DNA of 64,000 nt from Saccharomycopsis phalli (Eukaryota; Ascomycota; Saccharomycetes; Ascoideales; Saccharomycopsidaceae). The notes beneath the pieces are model-generated. The model saw nothing but the letters and a program-made list of their open reading frames with translations, had not been told where the DNA came from and ran no database searches. The position numbers and the translations under genes were made by a program. Of this stretch, positions 1 through 9,699 are shown piece after piece. The stretch is taken from NCBI GenBank assembly GCA_020342235.1, contig CP073219.1:310001-374000 (forward strand), in the 5' to 3' direction. The first letter of the stretch is position 1. Each line of letters opens with the position of its first letter.

Positions 1-926
1 GACAACACATAGAATAATGTGACTCGGGTGAAGACATTGTTAATGGCTTTGGGCACGGCCTTCCGCGGATTGCTGGCTTCCCCTGCTGTCACACCAACCA
101 ACTCTGTTCCCTGATAAGTGAAAACCGCATTAATGAGTGCCAAGACAAATCCACTGAGCTTGCTGGGAAATTTGGATCCCGGACCCCATACAAAGGGTTC
201 GTGCCAGTACTTGAATCCCACCGGACCTTGTTTCCCTGCTCCGCAAACCATGCAAAATGCATATATAAGCCACCCTACAATTGCCGTGACTTTAATCAAG
301 GCGATCCAGAATTCCACTTCTCCGTAATATCTCACAGGAAGCAAATTGATCACCGTGAGCAAAAACCAAAATAGTGTAATCCAAAATGCAGCAGGCACAG
401 CATCGGTCCAATAGGTAATAATCTGAGCAATAATGGCTATTTCAATTGGAAATGTGCTGACCCAGTTCCACCAGTATATCCACCCTCCGGCAAATCCAAT
501 TGCCGGAGATAAGAATCTGGTGTTGTAGATGGAAAATGAAACCGCTGGAATAAACGTGCACATTTCGCCTAGTGACTGCACCACACAATAGATAATCGTG
601 CCGATAAAAATGTATCCGAGCAACGATATAACTGGGCCTGCCTCCATCAATGATGTTCCAATACCAAAGAAAACCCCCGTGCCGATGGTAGCACCCATTG
701 CTAGCATAGATATCACTCTCGGCTTCAAGTCTCTTTTGATGCCATTTTTACTTGTTACGTCTACCTTTGCCTCGTCAATCGGAAAATCGCGTTCTCTAAT
801 ATCTTCAGCCGCTGTGATATAAACAACATCACCTTTTTTCGCAAACTCTGATGATGCAAGTGTCTTGTTGGAGAACATCGTTGACTCCGAATCATTTGAA
901 TTATCGTATACTACCGCATTCCCCAT
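1..926 (-). CDS. Basic amino-acid permease (Can1/Lyp1/Alp1 type), C-terminus cut by window edge
   Basis: Plasma-membrane proton-coupled amino-acid permease of the yeast APC family. About 308 codons are visible on the minus strand from the ATG at 926; a stop lies in frame upstream with no other ATG before it. The hydrophilic cytosolic N-terminus (about 68 residues) is followed by the family signature RDLKPRVISMLAMGATIGTG and then hydrophobic segments with SLGEM, YWTDAVPAAFW, YGEVEFW, TYQGTELVG and GEASNPRKAVPKAIN, close to what is known of the Can1/Lyp1/Alp1 basic permeases. Which of arginine or lysine is preferred cannot be told. The remaining C-terminal half lies beyond position 1. The upstream region holds a TATA-like run near 966-977, a TGACTC half-site at 1100 and a GATAAG at 1282, consistent with, but not proof of, amino-acid and nitrogen control. 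Confidence 0.88.
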   Translation of the reverse strand, partial: MGNAVVYDNSNDSESTMFSNKTLASSEFAKKGDVVYITAAEDIRERDFPIDEAKVDVTSKNGIKRDLKPRVISMLAMGATIGTGVFFGIGTSLMEAGPVISLLGYIFIGTIIYCVVQSLGEMCTFIPAVSFSIYNTRFLSPAIGFAGGWIYWWNWVSTFPIEIAIIAQIITYWTDAVPAAFWITLFWFLLTVINLLPVRYYGEVEFWIALIKVTAIVGWLIYAFCMVCGAGKQGPVGFKYWHEPFVWGPGSKFPSKLSGFVLALINAVFTYQGTELVGVTAGEASNPRKAVPKAINNVFTRVTLFYVL

Positions 927-1410
927 GGCGTCATTATACGAGAACAAATATTTAGGGCCATTGCACTATATATAAAGGACGAATGGCATTTCGAAAACAT
1001 GGGGCGTTGGCCGAGTATCCGAGGAAGGCACCAACTCGCAGGAATGCTCACTAAAATTTCAATGCGATGGGAAGTCGAGTCATTTAAACCGTAGAGATGT
1101 GACTCTGGCAATAAAATTGGCCCACTGACTTGATGTGGCATAAAATATTCTCGCTATTAACTTTAAATTGTTTCTGGTGTGCCAAGTTTTGCTACAAACT
1201 GTGATTTCGATTTAAGAATCTAGTGCAGTCTCATGCAAGGCTACCCTTGTCCCCTATTTGTTCTAATATTATCAATGGGCTGATAAGTGGAATATATACA
1301 AAAGCACAATTGATCAACTTGAATACCTGCCGCTTCTATCTTATATTAGCGTCTGATCAGGTTTACTGCGACGCCTGCAATCCGTAGGGTATGTACAAGA
1401 AAATTATGTA
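927..1410. other. Intergenic region (permease promoter)
   Basis: No gene seen. It holds the upstream region of the permease (TATA-like run near 966-977, TGACTC at 1100-1105, GATAAG at 1282-1287) and the 3' flank of the CBS/PB1 gene. The 76-codon minus frame at 911-1141 looks accidental. Confidence 0.6.
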
Positions 1411-3383
1411 TTAACGACGACTAAAAGTGAACACCACTAAGATAGAAGCAGCCAAGGTGAAGATCGCACCAGGAACCAAGAGCTGGTTTGGTATTCCTGG
1501 AATAAATTCAGGTTCATTAGGTTGTGCGTATATCACTGGCGATGGCCCAACAGTAGGTCGGTCCTCCTTCTTGGAAGCAGGCTTGAGGATATTTTCAATA
1601 TTCTCTTGAGGGTTATGTACAAAGATATCGGCCTTTGTGAGTCTTAGGCGTTTGCATATATCAACACAGTCTGTCAAGTCCTGGTCTGTAGTGATTGCCA
1701 CAAGATCACCCTCGTCATCGCGATATGAGATGGCAAAGCTGCTTTTAGGAGGTGCCTTGGAGTCAAAATCAATCTCACTGTCATCATCGTCCAAGTCGGC
1801 CGAGTCAAGAGGACCGTTTAACAACTTCAACTCGTTGTGAAGAAGCTTTTCTGTAATAAGACTGCGCATGTTTGTAATACCTTCAGAGGGTTTTAATGTC
1901 ACCCTGTGGACTCTGCCAGAGGGGGATTTGAATTTGAAGCCAAATGGAGCGTCTGTGCTGTAAGATTTGAGCTGTTGGTGCTCAGAAGCAAGCACTGACG
2001 AGGATTCGTCTTCTCCATTGGCGCACGATATAGAGTCGGTCGGTCTAATTTCTGAGCTGAAATGGACCAACTCATTGTGTTGGTGAGAGGTGCCGGAGTA
2101 CTGTGTAGGGTTGGTAGGATGCGAAAACGAGTCAGAATGCACCGAGTCGGTCTCGTCAAGGGTAGTCCAGAATCGGTTCCATACTGGGTTTTCATTTTCT
2201 TCGTTGGATTTGATAGCTTTGATTTGATTCAATGTGGCGTATGTCAACTTGAGGACTTCTACTATGCCAATGATCTCGCTGTCTTCGACAACAGGAAGGT
2301 TGAGATAGTGGCCGTTGAACATTTGTCTCAATGCCTCATGGATAGTCAAGTCTTTCGAGGCACAGTCCGGCTGAGGCGTCATGACTCGTACTACGCTGCA
2401 TGTCTTGGGGTCCAAGCCGGCAGCAATAACTCGCAAAACAACATCCTTGGACGTGAATATTCCCGAGACTTCTTCGTTGTTGGAATCCTTCACTAATATA
2501 GCGGTGGTACGGTTTTCCCGCATCATGATCGCTGCGTCAAGCACAGAGGACTTGACGTTGATGTAAACCGGCAAGGTGGTTTCATCGTCCAACACTGTTT
2601 CCAAAGTTGGGCCGCCCATCATCTCTTGCAAGTTTTCAAAATACTTGACAATCTGAAATGGCTGCTGGGCAATTCCAATCTCACTGTTGACGGTGTCCAA
2701 GGCGTCGTACAACTTTTTCGACGACTCATACATCCGCTCCAACTTCTCCATCGCCTCTTGGTAGCACTTGGTGATATCCAACACCCCGGTAATGGTACCT
2801 GCGCCGTCCAAAATAGGCAAATGGCGGAACCCACGCATCACCATCATGTTCAATGCGTCCGATGCGGCGGTATCTGTGGTTACACACACTGGGTTCTTGG
2901 TCATGATTTCATCCACCGTGACAAAGGCTGCAACTTTTCCAGCAGCAACCACTCGGAAGGCCAAATCCTTGGCGGTGAAAATTCCGACCAAGGTCTTGCG
3001 TTCGTCCACGACCAAGATGCAATTCTCTCGCTTGGCACTCATGAGCCGCGATGCCTCCAAGGCATTGGTGGTTGTCCTGCAGAGGATCGGCTCGTTTGGT
3101 CTTAACGACAGAACTGTGCCGGCTGCACCTTTTTGACGAGCGGACTTGTGCAGTCTTCTCGACGAAATCTCCTTTTTTTTCTTGGAGAGATCATTTTCTA
3201 TTTTCCGTCTAATTGCCTAGTGGTTAGAAAGATAGCCAAACAGGGCAGGTCACTTACCTCGTCTCGTTTACTTTGCCTCCTTCTAGAATCATGCAAGTCG
3301 TGTGAAGTTGGAACAAGAGCATTGCTGGCTGATCCCGTAGAGTACGTGCTCTGAGGAGGCTTCATTGGACTCTTGTAAGACAT
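1411..3383 (-). CDS. CBS/PB1-domain tail-anchored protein (Mug70 type), two exons
   Basis: Exon 1 is 3258-3383 (42 codons from the ATG at 3383), exon 2 is 1411-3216; the 41-bp intron 3217-3257 reads GTAAGTG...TTCTAACCACTAG on the minus strand. The join gives SKRDE-AIRRKIENDLSKKKK, a basic helix typical of the family, and a 643-residue protein. Four CBS repeats make two Bateman pairs (about 70-192 and 257-370), which in this family bind adenine nucleotides; a PB1 domain follows (about 471-575) with an acidic OPCA-like patch YRDDEGDLVAITTDQDLTDC; the last 23 residues form a hydrophobic segment ending SRR, suggesting a tail anchor. The best-known relative is S. pombe Mug70; S. cerevisiae has no obvious counterpart. 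The biochemical role is unknown. Without the intron the only starts in exon 2 are non-ATG, which favours the spliced model. Confidence 0.82.
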
Positions 3384-3415
3384 TTTGTTGTTAGGAATAC
3401 ATCACAACAAATACC

Positions 3416-3463
3416 ATGGATCAACGACCGGGTAACCCAAAGTCCCTCATTGAGGGGGAGTAG
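3416..3463 (+). promoter_or_regulatory. Upstream ORF before the SEP-UBX gene
   Basis: ATG at 3416 opens a 15-codon frame ending TAG at 3461-3463, two bases before the main ATG at 3466. It lies in the 82-bp space between the divergent CBS/PB1 and SEP-UBX genes. It could dampen translation or allow reinitiation if the transcript starts upstream of it; the transcript start is unknown. Confidence 0.4.
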
Positions 3464-3465
3464 AT

Positions 3466-4401
3466 ATGGTGGCAATGGATAAGTACAACACGTTGACGAT
3501 GGGGAAGCGCACTAATAGTAATAATAGAATCAGAACTTTTGCTGATTTGAACCGTAACGACTCTGACAGCGACAACGACGAGAAGAACGTTTTCATCGGA
3601 GGAGAAAAGTCCGGGCTTGAGGTGGAAAAGCCACCAAACAATGATGCCCATCATTTGGTACAGGAATTGCTAGTCTCAGCAGAAGAAACGGCAAGAAAAG
3701 GTTCATATGACAGCGATGACGAGGGGCCTTCCAGCAGGTTCTTTGGCGGGGGATATCGTTTGGGCACAGAAGAAGAAGAGTCGGAAAAAATAGACAACCA
3801 CGCACCAAAGCCTCTTGAAAAGGTAAAGAAGACGTGCACTTTCTGGAAAGACGGATTCTCAATTGACGACGGACCGTTGTTCCGTTATGATAATCCTGAA
3901 AATGCCCAGTACCTTAAGCAGATGAAGCAGGGTAGTGCCCCAATCAACTTGTTCAATATTCAGCCGGGCCAAAGAGTGGATATTGACGTGAAAACCAAGT
4001 CTACAGAGAACTACAAGCCTGCAGGCGTTCAGCCAAACCGATTTGCTGGCTCTGGCCATCGGTTGGGATCACCTGTTCCTGGTGAAGCATATGCGGAAGA
4101 ATCACACTCCTCAAAGGACAAGGAAAAGATCGAGCCTGAAATAGAGAAGCCAAAAGATCCAAAACCTAATGCAGACCAGACTATAATACAGGTACGATTG
4201 GCAGATGGCCGCAAATTGAAGACTACCGTTGAAAAGCAGGGCCCAGTACAGCAATTGTTCACGTTTGTTGATTCAGTGATAGGTGATACAAGAGAGTACT
4301 ATTTGTCGTTACCGTTCCCAGTCAAACCTATAGAATCAAAGGAGCAGAGTATACTTAAAGCGAACTTGGCGCAAAGTGTGGTAGTGCAGAGATGGCGATA
4401 A
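3466..4401 (+). CDS. SHP1: SEP-UBX domain Cdc48 cofactor (Shp1/p47 type, no UBA)
   Basis: Adaptor of the AAA ATPase Cdc48/p97. The 311-residue protein has Shp1-like linker motifs FIGGEKSGLEV (about 43-53) and FFGGGYRLG (about 90), a SEP domain (about 124-190: FWKDGFSIDDGPLFRYDNP), the Cdc48-binding SHP box FAGSGHRLGSPVPG (about 193-206), and a C-terminal UBX domain (about 233-310) with the FPVKPI loop and the terminal VVVQRW typical of Shp1. S. cerevisiae Shp1 (423 residues) begins with a ubiquitin-binding UBA domain; here the protein starts where that domain would already have ended and no UBA coding sequence is visible in the 82 bp upstream. It may therefore be a UBA-less form like animal UBXN2A/B. 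The ATG at 3466 is chosen because upstream space is short and contains only a closed 15-codon frame. Confidence 0.82.
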   Translation: MVAMDKYNTLTMGKRTNSNNRIRTFADLNRNDSDSDNDEKNVFIGGEKSGLEVEKPPNNDAHHLVQELLVSAEETARKGSYDSDDEGPSSRFFGGGYRLGTEEEESEKIDNHAPKPLEKVKKTCTFWKDGFSIDDGPLFRYDNPENAQYLKQMKQGSAPINLFNIQPGQRVDIDVKTKSTENYKPAGVQPNRFAGSGHRLGSPVPGEAYAEESHSSKDKEKIEPEIEKPKDPKPNADQTIIQVRLADGRKLKTTVEKQGPVQQLFTFVDSVIGDTREYYLSLPFPVKPIESKEQSILKANLAQSVVVQRWR

Positions 4402-4621
4402 TGGTAAAAGGAGAGTACTGCACAACTATAATATTATGTATGGTACCGATCCAACCAAATGAAGTGTAGATTTCATGGAAGACCTGTATGCCATTTTTCA
4501 AAATCAATTATAAATATAACTGGCACTCGGCAGTTATTTATACATATGTAACCTTGGCCTTGTTTCCTCATGTACTGTTTGAAAAAACTTCGGTAAAGTG
4601 ACATTGTAGCACAATGATGCA

Positions 4622-7330
4622 ATGATACGGACAATAAGATCGTATATACTTCCGCGGGTGCTTCTGCCTAGTGGTGTCTTGAGAAATGGTGGTCAATATT
4701 ATAATACATTCAAACAGAGGAGATATATCCATCGTCGACAATTCAATGAGCCGTCACCAGCCAAGAACACAGGTGTGCTATTGGATAACATAGGAAGCAA
4801 TACAATTATAGCCAGGAATCCTTTCAAGTCCAGTCTGGAGTATTACAAGAACTTATCACATACCGATTCCATGACCTTTGGGCAGTTTCGACGGTGTGTC
4901 AATCCGGAGATTTCTGACTTGATCACCAATGGCAAGTTCAATTACACAGATCAGTTTCATACCGAGCCCCAGCTAGGGGCATTAATAGAGGCCAGAGATG
5001 CTCGGGGTAAGATATATTTTGGCGTTTGTATCAAGCAGCGGAGCGGGAATTATCAAAACACTCAGTTACTGATGTTAGACATCACCGGAGCAGTAGTTGA
5101 AGTGAGAATCAAGCAAGTGACTTTTCAATTGAACCGCTTTATAAAAAAGGAAGTGCTCCATGACAAGGAGAAATTGAAGGAATTGGTTCTGTACTTTTGC
5201 AGAAATAGTAACTATCTCGCTCTGAATTTGAACCTGCGAGACTACGACGATATTGCCTATTCCAAGTTGGCACTCCACAGTAGTATAAACGGAGTCACGA
5301 TTGATCGGTACATTGACGAACTACCTATATTTTCAAAGAGTATTCGTTATTTCAGTGAAGAGGAATCCTTCTTGAAGCAGAATCAATTGAACCAATTTAT
5401 TATATTCTTTTCGGTCTACATCATAATTACCAGTAACCCTGCAAGATACATGGTCTGGACTTGTAATAACCACGAGGAGAAATTTTCAGACTTTGTGCCA
5501 AATATCAAGTACATTGCCAATTCCATTTGGAATTCTTTACTTCTAGAAGAGGCTTTGACGGCCCAAGATTCACAAAGCATACTACACTTTACAGAAGAAG
5601 TGAGGGACTTGTTATCCAAGGATATCAATGAACATAACAAATTCTACAAATGGATCAACAACTCCATTTTCTTATCTCAGAAGGAAAATTTCAAGTATCA
5701 AACAATTTTCAACTTGCTAAAATATTACATCGTGTACCCTCATGAAAAGATCGAGCAGCGCACAAAAGAGTTTATTCAAGGAATAGACAAACATTATCCT
5801 ATTAATAGCAACTCAATATTCAACTTTCTATGCTACTTTGGGATATATAAACTGGACTCAGATATCTATTTATCTAATAATTTTTTGGCAACCTTGAACT
5901 CAAAGTCTATAACTACTGTCAAACAACTTTTAAGCGAAAACACCAACAACGTATACATCTATGAACTGAACATGAAGATAGATCGTGATGTATTTCATAA
6001 TATCAGAAAAGAAAAGACTTCTTTGGCATACATTTTGTCAGAATCTCTTGCTGTGCTGCTGGAAAATATTGGCAGTGCTATTAAGGTTAATATACATGTA
6101 CCTGATATGGGTTCATTTATATACCCCAAGTCTAGTCTACTCTACCATTTACTACTAAATGGCTGCGAGTTAAAACTTCCAAACGGAAAATTGGAATTCC
6201 TTCCTAAGGATGTTTCTACACTTCTTGGGTTCCATGAACATGGACTTAACTTCTGCTTAACGTTTTCTTTCTGGTACAATTCTTGGAAGGATACCCAGTT
6301 GGATGATGTAAAAGTCGATGTGACTGTTGAAAGATTGATAAACGTGCAAGTCATTACGGAATTAAACTTCTCAAGTGGGGGCCTTCTCGAAATGTTTCAG
6401 GCTAAACAAGTTCCTCAACCATTAAAGGATATCTATGGCATATGTAGGAGAAAGTATGACATGAGGAAAGCAAATAACGGATTAATCGATGATTTAAATC
6501 CTCCTACTATGCTTTTTGAAGGGCTGGCAAGTTTGGTTGAACCAGAAGATGAGAAAATAAGATTCTTCATTGATGAACTAAAATTGATAGCCGACGAAAT
6601 AGCAGGACGGTTTTGTGAGAAGAACAACCTTCCAATCTACGTACATGGTCAGGAATTGATGAATAAGGTTCACGAGCCAGATTATCGGACTATCGTACCC
6701 AATAATTCAGCATTACCACGTTTCAAAGCGTACGAGTATGAGCATTTTGCATTTGCTAATCAATATGAATCTTATTTTGCAGGAATGAACTTTCTTAATA
6801 AAGAGACTGTTGGAACGGCAAAAAAAGAGCACAGAGGATTGGGACTCAAGTACGGATACGTTAAAGTGAGCAACCCGATGGATGGACTAGAGCAGTTGAT
6901 CAACCAGTGGCAAATATTGCTTTTTCTAAATAAATCCGTCGGGAGCTCTAGTACCGTTTCCGAAGTCAACAAAATACGAAAGTATGGCTTTGACCAAATC
7001 TTGACAGCAGAGCAGTTGACAGATATTCGCCGGCGATTTATCGTCCCAAGAGAAATAATTGCACAACTGATGCAAAGCAGAGTCGCTCGATATTGGACAT
7101 TAAAATGGGTCCAGTCTCTTTTAGCCAAAATGGGAAATCAGGTAGGCAGGTTAGACTTGGAGTGTGTTATTACCGAGACATCCGAAAAACACTATGCAAC
7201 TGGGTATTGGATAAAGTTGGGAATTTATGTGGAAATAATTCTGACGAAAAAAGTTGAGATTGGAGAGACTATGAGGTGCCTAACTATTAGGTACTTAGAT
7301 CCGATCGAAGGCCGTATTATTATGGAATAG
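4622..7330 (+). CDS. DSS1: Mitochondrial RNase II-like (RNB) protein, Dss1/Cyt-4 type
   Basis: A 902-residue protein with a basic, Arg-rich N-terminus (MIRTIRSYILPRVLLPSG...) that looks like a mitochondrial presequence. The C-terminal half follows the RNB fold of RNase II enzymes: IHVPDMGSFI (about 489-498) matches the IHIADPAS-type motif, and YGYVKVSNPMDGLEQLINQW (near 746) matches the YxRfTSPiRRYxDLlxHr motif. In yeast, Dss1 is the 3'-5' exoribonuclease of the mitochondrial degradosome with helicase Suv3. Here the upstream acidic DIDD/EIDD motif that coordinates metal is not seen in the expected stretch before IHVPD, so the protein may be catalytically weak or dead, as known for Ssd1 and inferred for Neurospora Cyt-4. 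Orthology to Dss1 rather than to a paralogue is inferred. Confidence 0.68.
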   Translation: MIRTIRSYILPRVLLPSGVLRNGGQYYNTFKQRRYIHRRQFNEPSPAKNTGVLLDNIGSNTIIARNPFKSSLEYYKNLSHTDSMTFGQFRRCVNPEISDLITNGKFNYTDQFHTEPQLGALIEARDARGKIYFGVCIKQRSGNYQNTQLLMLDITGAVVEVRIKQVTFQLNRFIKKEVLHDKEKLKELVLYFCRNSNYLALNLNLRDYDDIAYSKLALHSSINGVTIDRYIDELPIFSKSIRYFSEEESFLKQNQLNQFIIFFSVYIIITSNPARYMVWTCNNHEEKFSDFVPNIKYIANSIWNSLLLEEALTAQDSQSILHFTEEVRDLLSKDINEHNKFYKWINNSIFLSQKENFKYQTIFNLLKYYIVYPHEKIEQRTKEFIQGIDKHYPINSNSIFNFLCYFGIYKLDSDIYLSNNFLATLNSKSITTVKQLLSENTNNVYIYELNMKIDRDVFHNIRKEKTSLAYILSESLAVLLENIGSAIKVNIHVPDMGSFIYPKSSLLYHLLLNGCELKLPNGKLEFLPKDVSTLLGFHEHGLNFCLTFSFWYNSWKDTQLDDVKVDVTVERLINVQVITELNFSSGGLLEMFQAKQVPQPLKDIYGICRRKYDMRKANNGLIDDLNPPTMLFEGLASLVEPEDEKIRFFIDELKLIADEIAGRFCEKNNLPIYVHGQELMNKVHEPDYRTIVPNNSALPRFKAYEYEHFAFANQYESYFAGMNFLNKETVGTAKKEHRGLGLKYGYVKVSNPMDGLEQLINQWQILLFLNKSVGSSSTVSEVNKIRKYGFDQILTAEQLTDIRRRFIVPREIIAQLMQSRVARYWTLKWVQSLLAKMGNQVGRLDLECVITETSEKHYATGYWIKLGIYVEIILTKKVEIGETMRCLTIRYLDPIEGRIIME

Positions 7331-7669
7331 ACACATGCTAAAGGGCTCTGTCAGTGAAGAGTCCGAATATCTTTTTATTTGAGGGCGTCATTTACATGTG
7401 AGACATTTATGGTATACGTGATTATAGATAAGTCCTGTAGCTTTGCATTCAGTGCTTGTTCACTCTTAATAGCTTAGAAATATCGGCCAAAAATGAAGAA
7501 CAAAATGAAAATATTCACACAAGACTTAATTATTATTTAATCCCATATATCTATTTCGACTTGGTCATTTGTAATGATTTTAACGGTTTTTATTTGATCT
7601 GCATGGTCTATCGTTCATGCCAGGACATAATTTTTATCCTTGAATCCCCCGTGCCTTTTTGAGGTCAAG
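7331..7669. other. Intergenic, nothing recognised
   Basis: AT-rich spacer between two tandem genes. It should hold the 3' end of the RNB gene and the promoter of the mannosyltransferase. A 68-codon frame at 7456-7662 shows no recognisable features. Confidence 0.5.
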
Positions 7670-9625
7670 ATGATATCCAGCGCACTATCTAAACTTCAGG
7701 AAAGCTCTTTTATATTAAAGAGACTACTATCGAAGCGTGTGCGTATTGCTAAGATTAATATTCCAGTATGGGTGTTTTTTGTCTTCGTCGGAGGTCTCAT
7801 ATTTTACCACCAAGATCAGCTTTACGAGGCTCCGATCAGTAGTGAACCAAGGGCAGAAGATTTTGACGGCAAAAGGTTCCAAGATAAATTTGATTTGAAA
7901 TATGTTCCGAATGATAAAAAAAAATATAGCTCAAAGTGGATAGGATCAAAGATCGACGAACCTTTCCAAATTGGATGTGTAGAGCCAGAGATCAATAGTT
8001 CAAAGAAGAAAGCGAGTGCTGCACTAGTTGTTTTGGCAAGAAATAAAGAACTCAGGGGGGTGATAAAGTCTATGACTACGCTAGAGCGGCACTTTAATCA
8101 GTGGTTTAATTATCCGTGGGTGTTTTTGAACAACGACGAGTTCTCTGACGAGTTCAAGATGGAGGTCCAGAAATACACAAAGTCCAAGGTGGAATTTGGA
8201 TATATCGAGAAGGAACTATGGGATTTCCCGTTAACCAAGGATATGGATGAACTAGACAAGAGTGACAAGTACTTCAACTACTTTGAATTCTATGAATATA
8301 TAGAGAGGCAAGGTGATCGTGGAATAATGTATGGTAAGATGGACAGTTATCATAAGATGTGTCGATTTTACTCTGGAGGATTCTACAAACACCCATTGGT
8401 CAACAAATACAAATGGTATTGGCGAGTGGAACCCGATGTGGAGTTTTACTGCGACTTGACCTATGACCCATTTTTGGAGATGGAAAAAAGTAACAAGAAG
8501 TATGGATTCACGGTGATGATAGAGGAAATAGGTGATACTATTCCAAACTTGTTCAGATACACGCAATCATATATTAAAGAATACGGAATACAGGTGAAGG
8601 GTGCCTGGGATTTGATGGTAAAGCCTTACAACACTTTGAACTTTGATTCTCTTAACGACAAAGAGTTTGAAGATGAAGTAAAAATGGTGACTACCCGAGA
8701 AGATTTTATTTATTTACTCGAGGACCGTGTGCAAATTGAGAAGTTGGCTGAAAAAGTCAAAACAGGGAACATTGAGGATAAAGACCTTGATAAGAAATTG
8801 GTTGCCAAACTAATAGAGAAGAGTAAAAGCGATGGTTTGCCACATGTCCCGTCAGACATGTTTGCGGGCGAGAAATATAACTGGTGCCATTTCTGGAGTA
8901 ATTTTGAAATCGCGCGAGTGGACTTGTGGAACAACTCAAATTATGAGAATTACTTCAAGTTTTTGGATAAGTCAGGTGGGTTTTATAAAGAGCGCTGGGG
9001 CGATGCTCCTATTCATTCTTTAGCTGTGGGTATGTTCTTGGACTTGTCTGAGATTCACTACTTCAGAGACATTGGGTACAAGCACAGCACCATCACGCAC
9101 TGCCCCTCCAACTCCTTTGATAATCAGTTGAGTTACTCTCCTTCGGAAAACTATTTCAAAATGCCCGATAAGAAGAGGATTGGCAAAGAAGACTATAAAT
9201 GGCTCAAGGATGATTATCCAAAGAAGAATGGTGTGGGTTGCCGGTGCAACTGTCCTCGTGAACCAGAAATCGAAGACATTGGAGGTACGTGTATTGATAG
9301 ATGGATGATGGCCACGAAGAATGCAGAAGGCCGAAGCTACAATAAAAAGTATACCCGGCTATTGAATGTTCTGGCCATGAGAAAACTCATTCGCATGGAC
9401 TATGATCTATGGCTTTTAACCGGAAAGGATAAAGTGTCGCTGGAGTATGTGAGTTCTGCGACTGTGGCACACGATGGAATCAAAAGGCTACAGGCGGAAG
9501 AAAATATTCTTTTCACGCCGGAGGAGTTTGACGCTAAGTTGATGGAGGAAACAGAGAAGTTGGTGAACTTCCGAAGATTGGAATACGAAGAAAACAATTT
9601 ACTAAATTCTATAATGAATGGCTAA
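7670..9625 (+). CDS. Alpha-1,2-mannosyltransferase, GT15 (Kre2/Mnt1/Ktr family), unusually long
   Basis: Golgi type II membrane enzyme that transfers mannose from GDP-mannose to N- or O-linked glycans. The ATG at 7670 gives 651 residues: short basic cytosolic tail, one membrane segment (about 30-46, IPVWVFFVFVGGLIFYH), stem, then the GT15 domain with the family hallmark WRVEPDVEFYCDLTYDPF (about 251-268) and YNWCHFWSNFEIARVDLW (about 402-419). Kre2/Ktr proteins are usually 390-550 residues; the surplus here lies in a charged insertion before the YNWCHFWSNFE motif (about 320-385) and in a C-terminal extension after a cysteine cluster GCRCNCP...GTCIDRW (about 522-545). Which Ktr paralogue it represents is unclear. 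A TTG 30 bases upstream extends the frame but is not a likely start. Confidence 0.9.
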   Translation: MISSALSKLQESSFILKRLLSKRVRIAKINIPVWVFFVFVGGLIFYHQDQLYEAPISSEPRAEDFDGKRFQDKFDLKYVPNDKKKYSSKWIGSKIDEPFQIGCVEPEINSSKKKASAALVVLARNKELRGVIKSMTTLERHFNQWFNYPWVFLNNDEFSDEFKMEVQKYTKSKVEFGYIEKELWDFPLTKDMDELDKSDKYFNYFEFYEYIERQGDRGIMYGKMDSYHKMCRFYSGGFYKHPLVNKYKWYWRVEPDVEFYCDLTYDPFLEMEKSNKKYGFTVMIEEIGDTIPNLFRYTQSYIKEYGIQVKGAWDLMVKPYNTLNFDSLNDKEFEDEVKMVTTREDFIYLLEDRVQIEKLAEKVKTGNIEDKDLDKKLVAKLIEKSKSDGLPHVPSDMFAGEKYNWCHFWSNFEIARVDLWNNSNYENYFKFLDKSGGFYKERWGDAPIHSLAVGMFLDLSEIHYFRDIGYKHSTITHCPSNSFDNQLSYSPSENYFKMPDKKRIGKEDYKWLKDDYPKKNGVGCRCNCPREPEIEDIGGTCIDRWMMATKNAEGRSYNKKYTRLLNVLAMRKLIRMDYDLWLLTGKDKVSLEYVSSATVAHDGIKRLQAEENILFTPEEFDAKLMEETEKLVNFRRLEYEENNLLNSIMNG

Positions 9626-9699
9626 GCAATACTAATAATATACTAATATAGAATAATAACTTTACAATAATATTAGAAAATTCGCATTATCATACACAC

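Noticed and set aside
911-1141. 76-codon minus-strand frame upstream of the permease
   Set aside because: Unlike any known protein, lies in the permease promoter and overlaps its start; treated as accidental.
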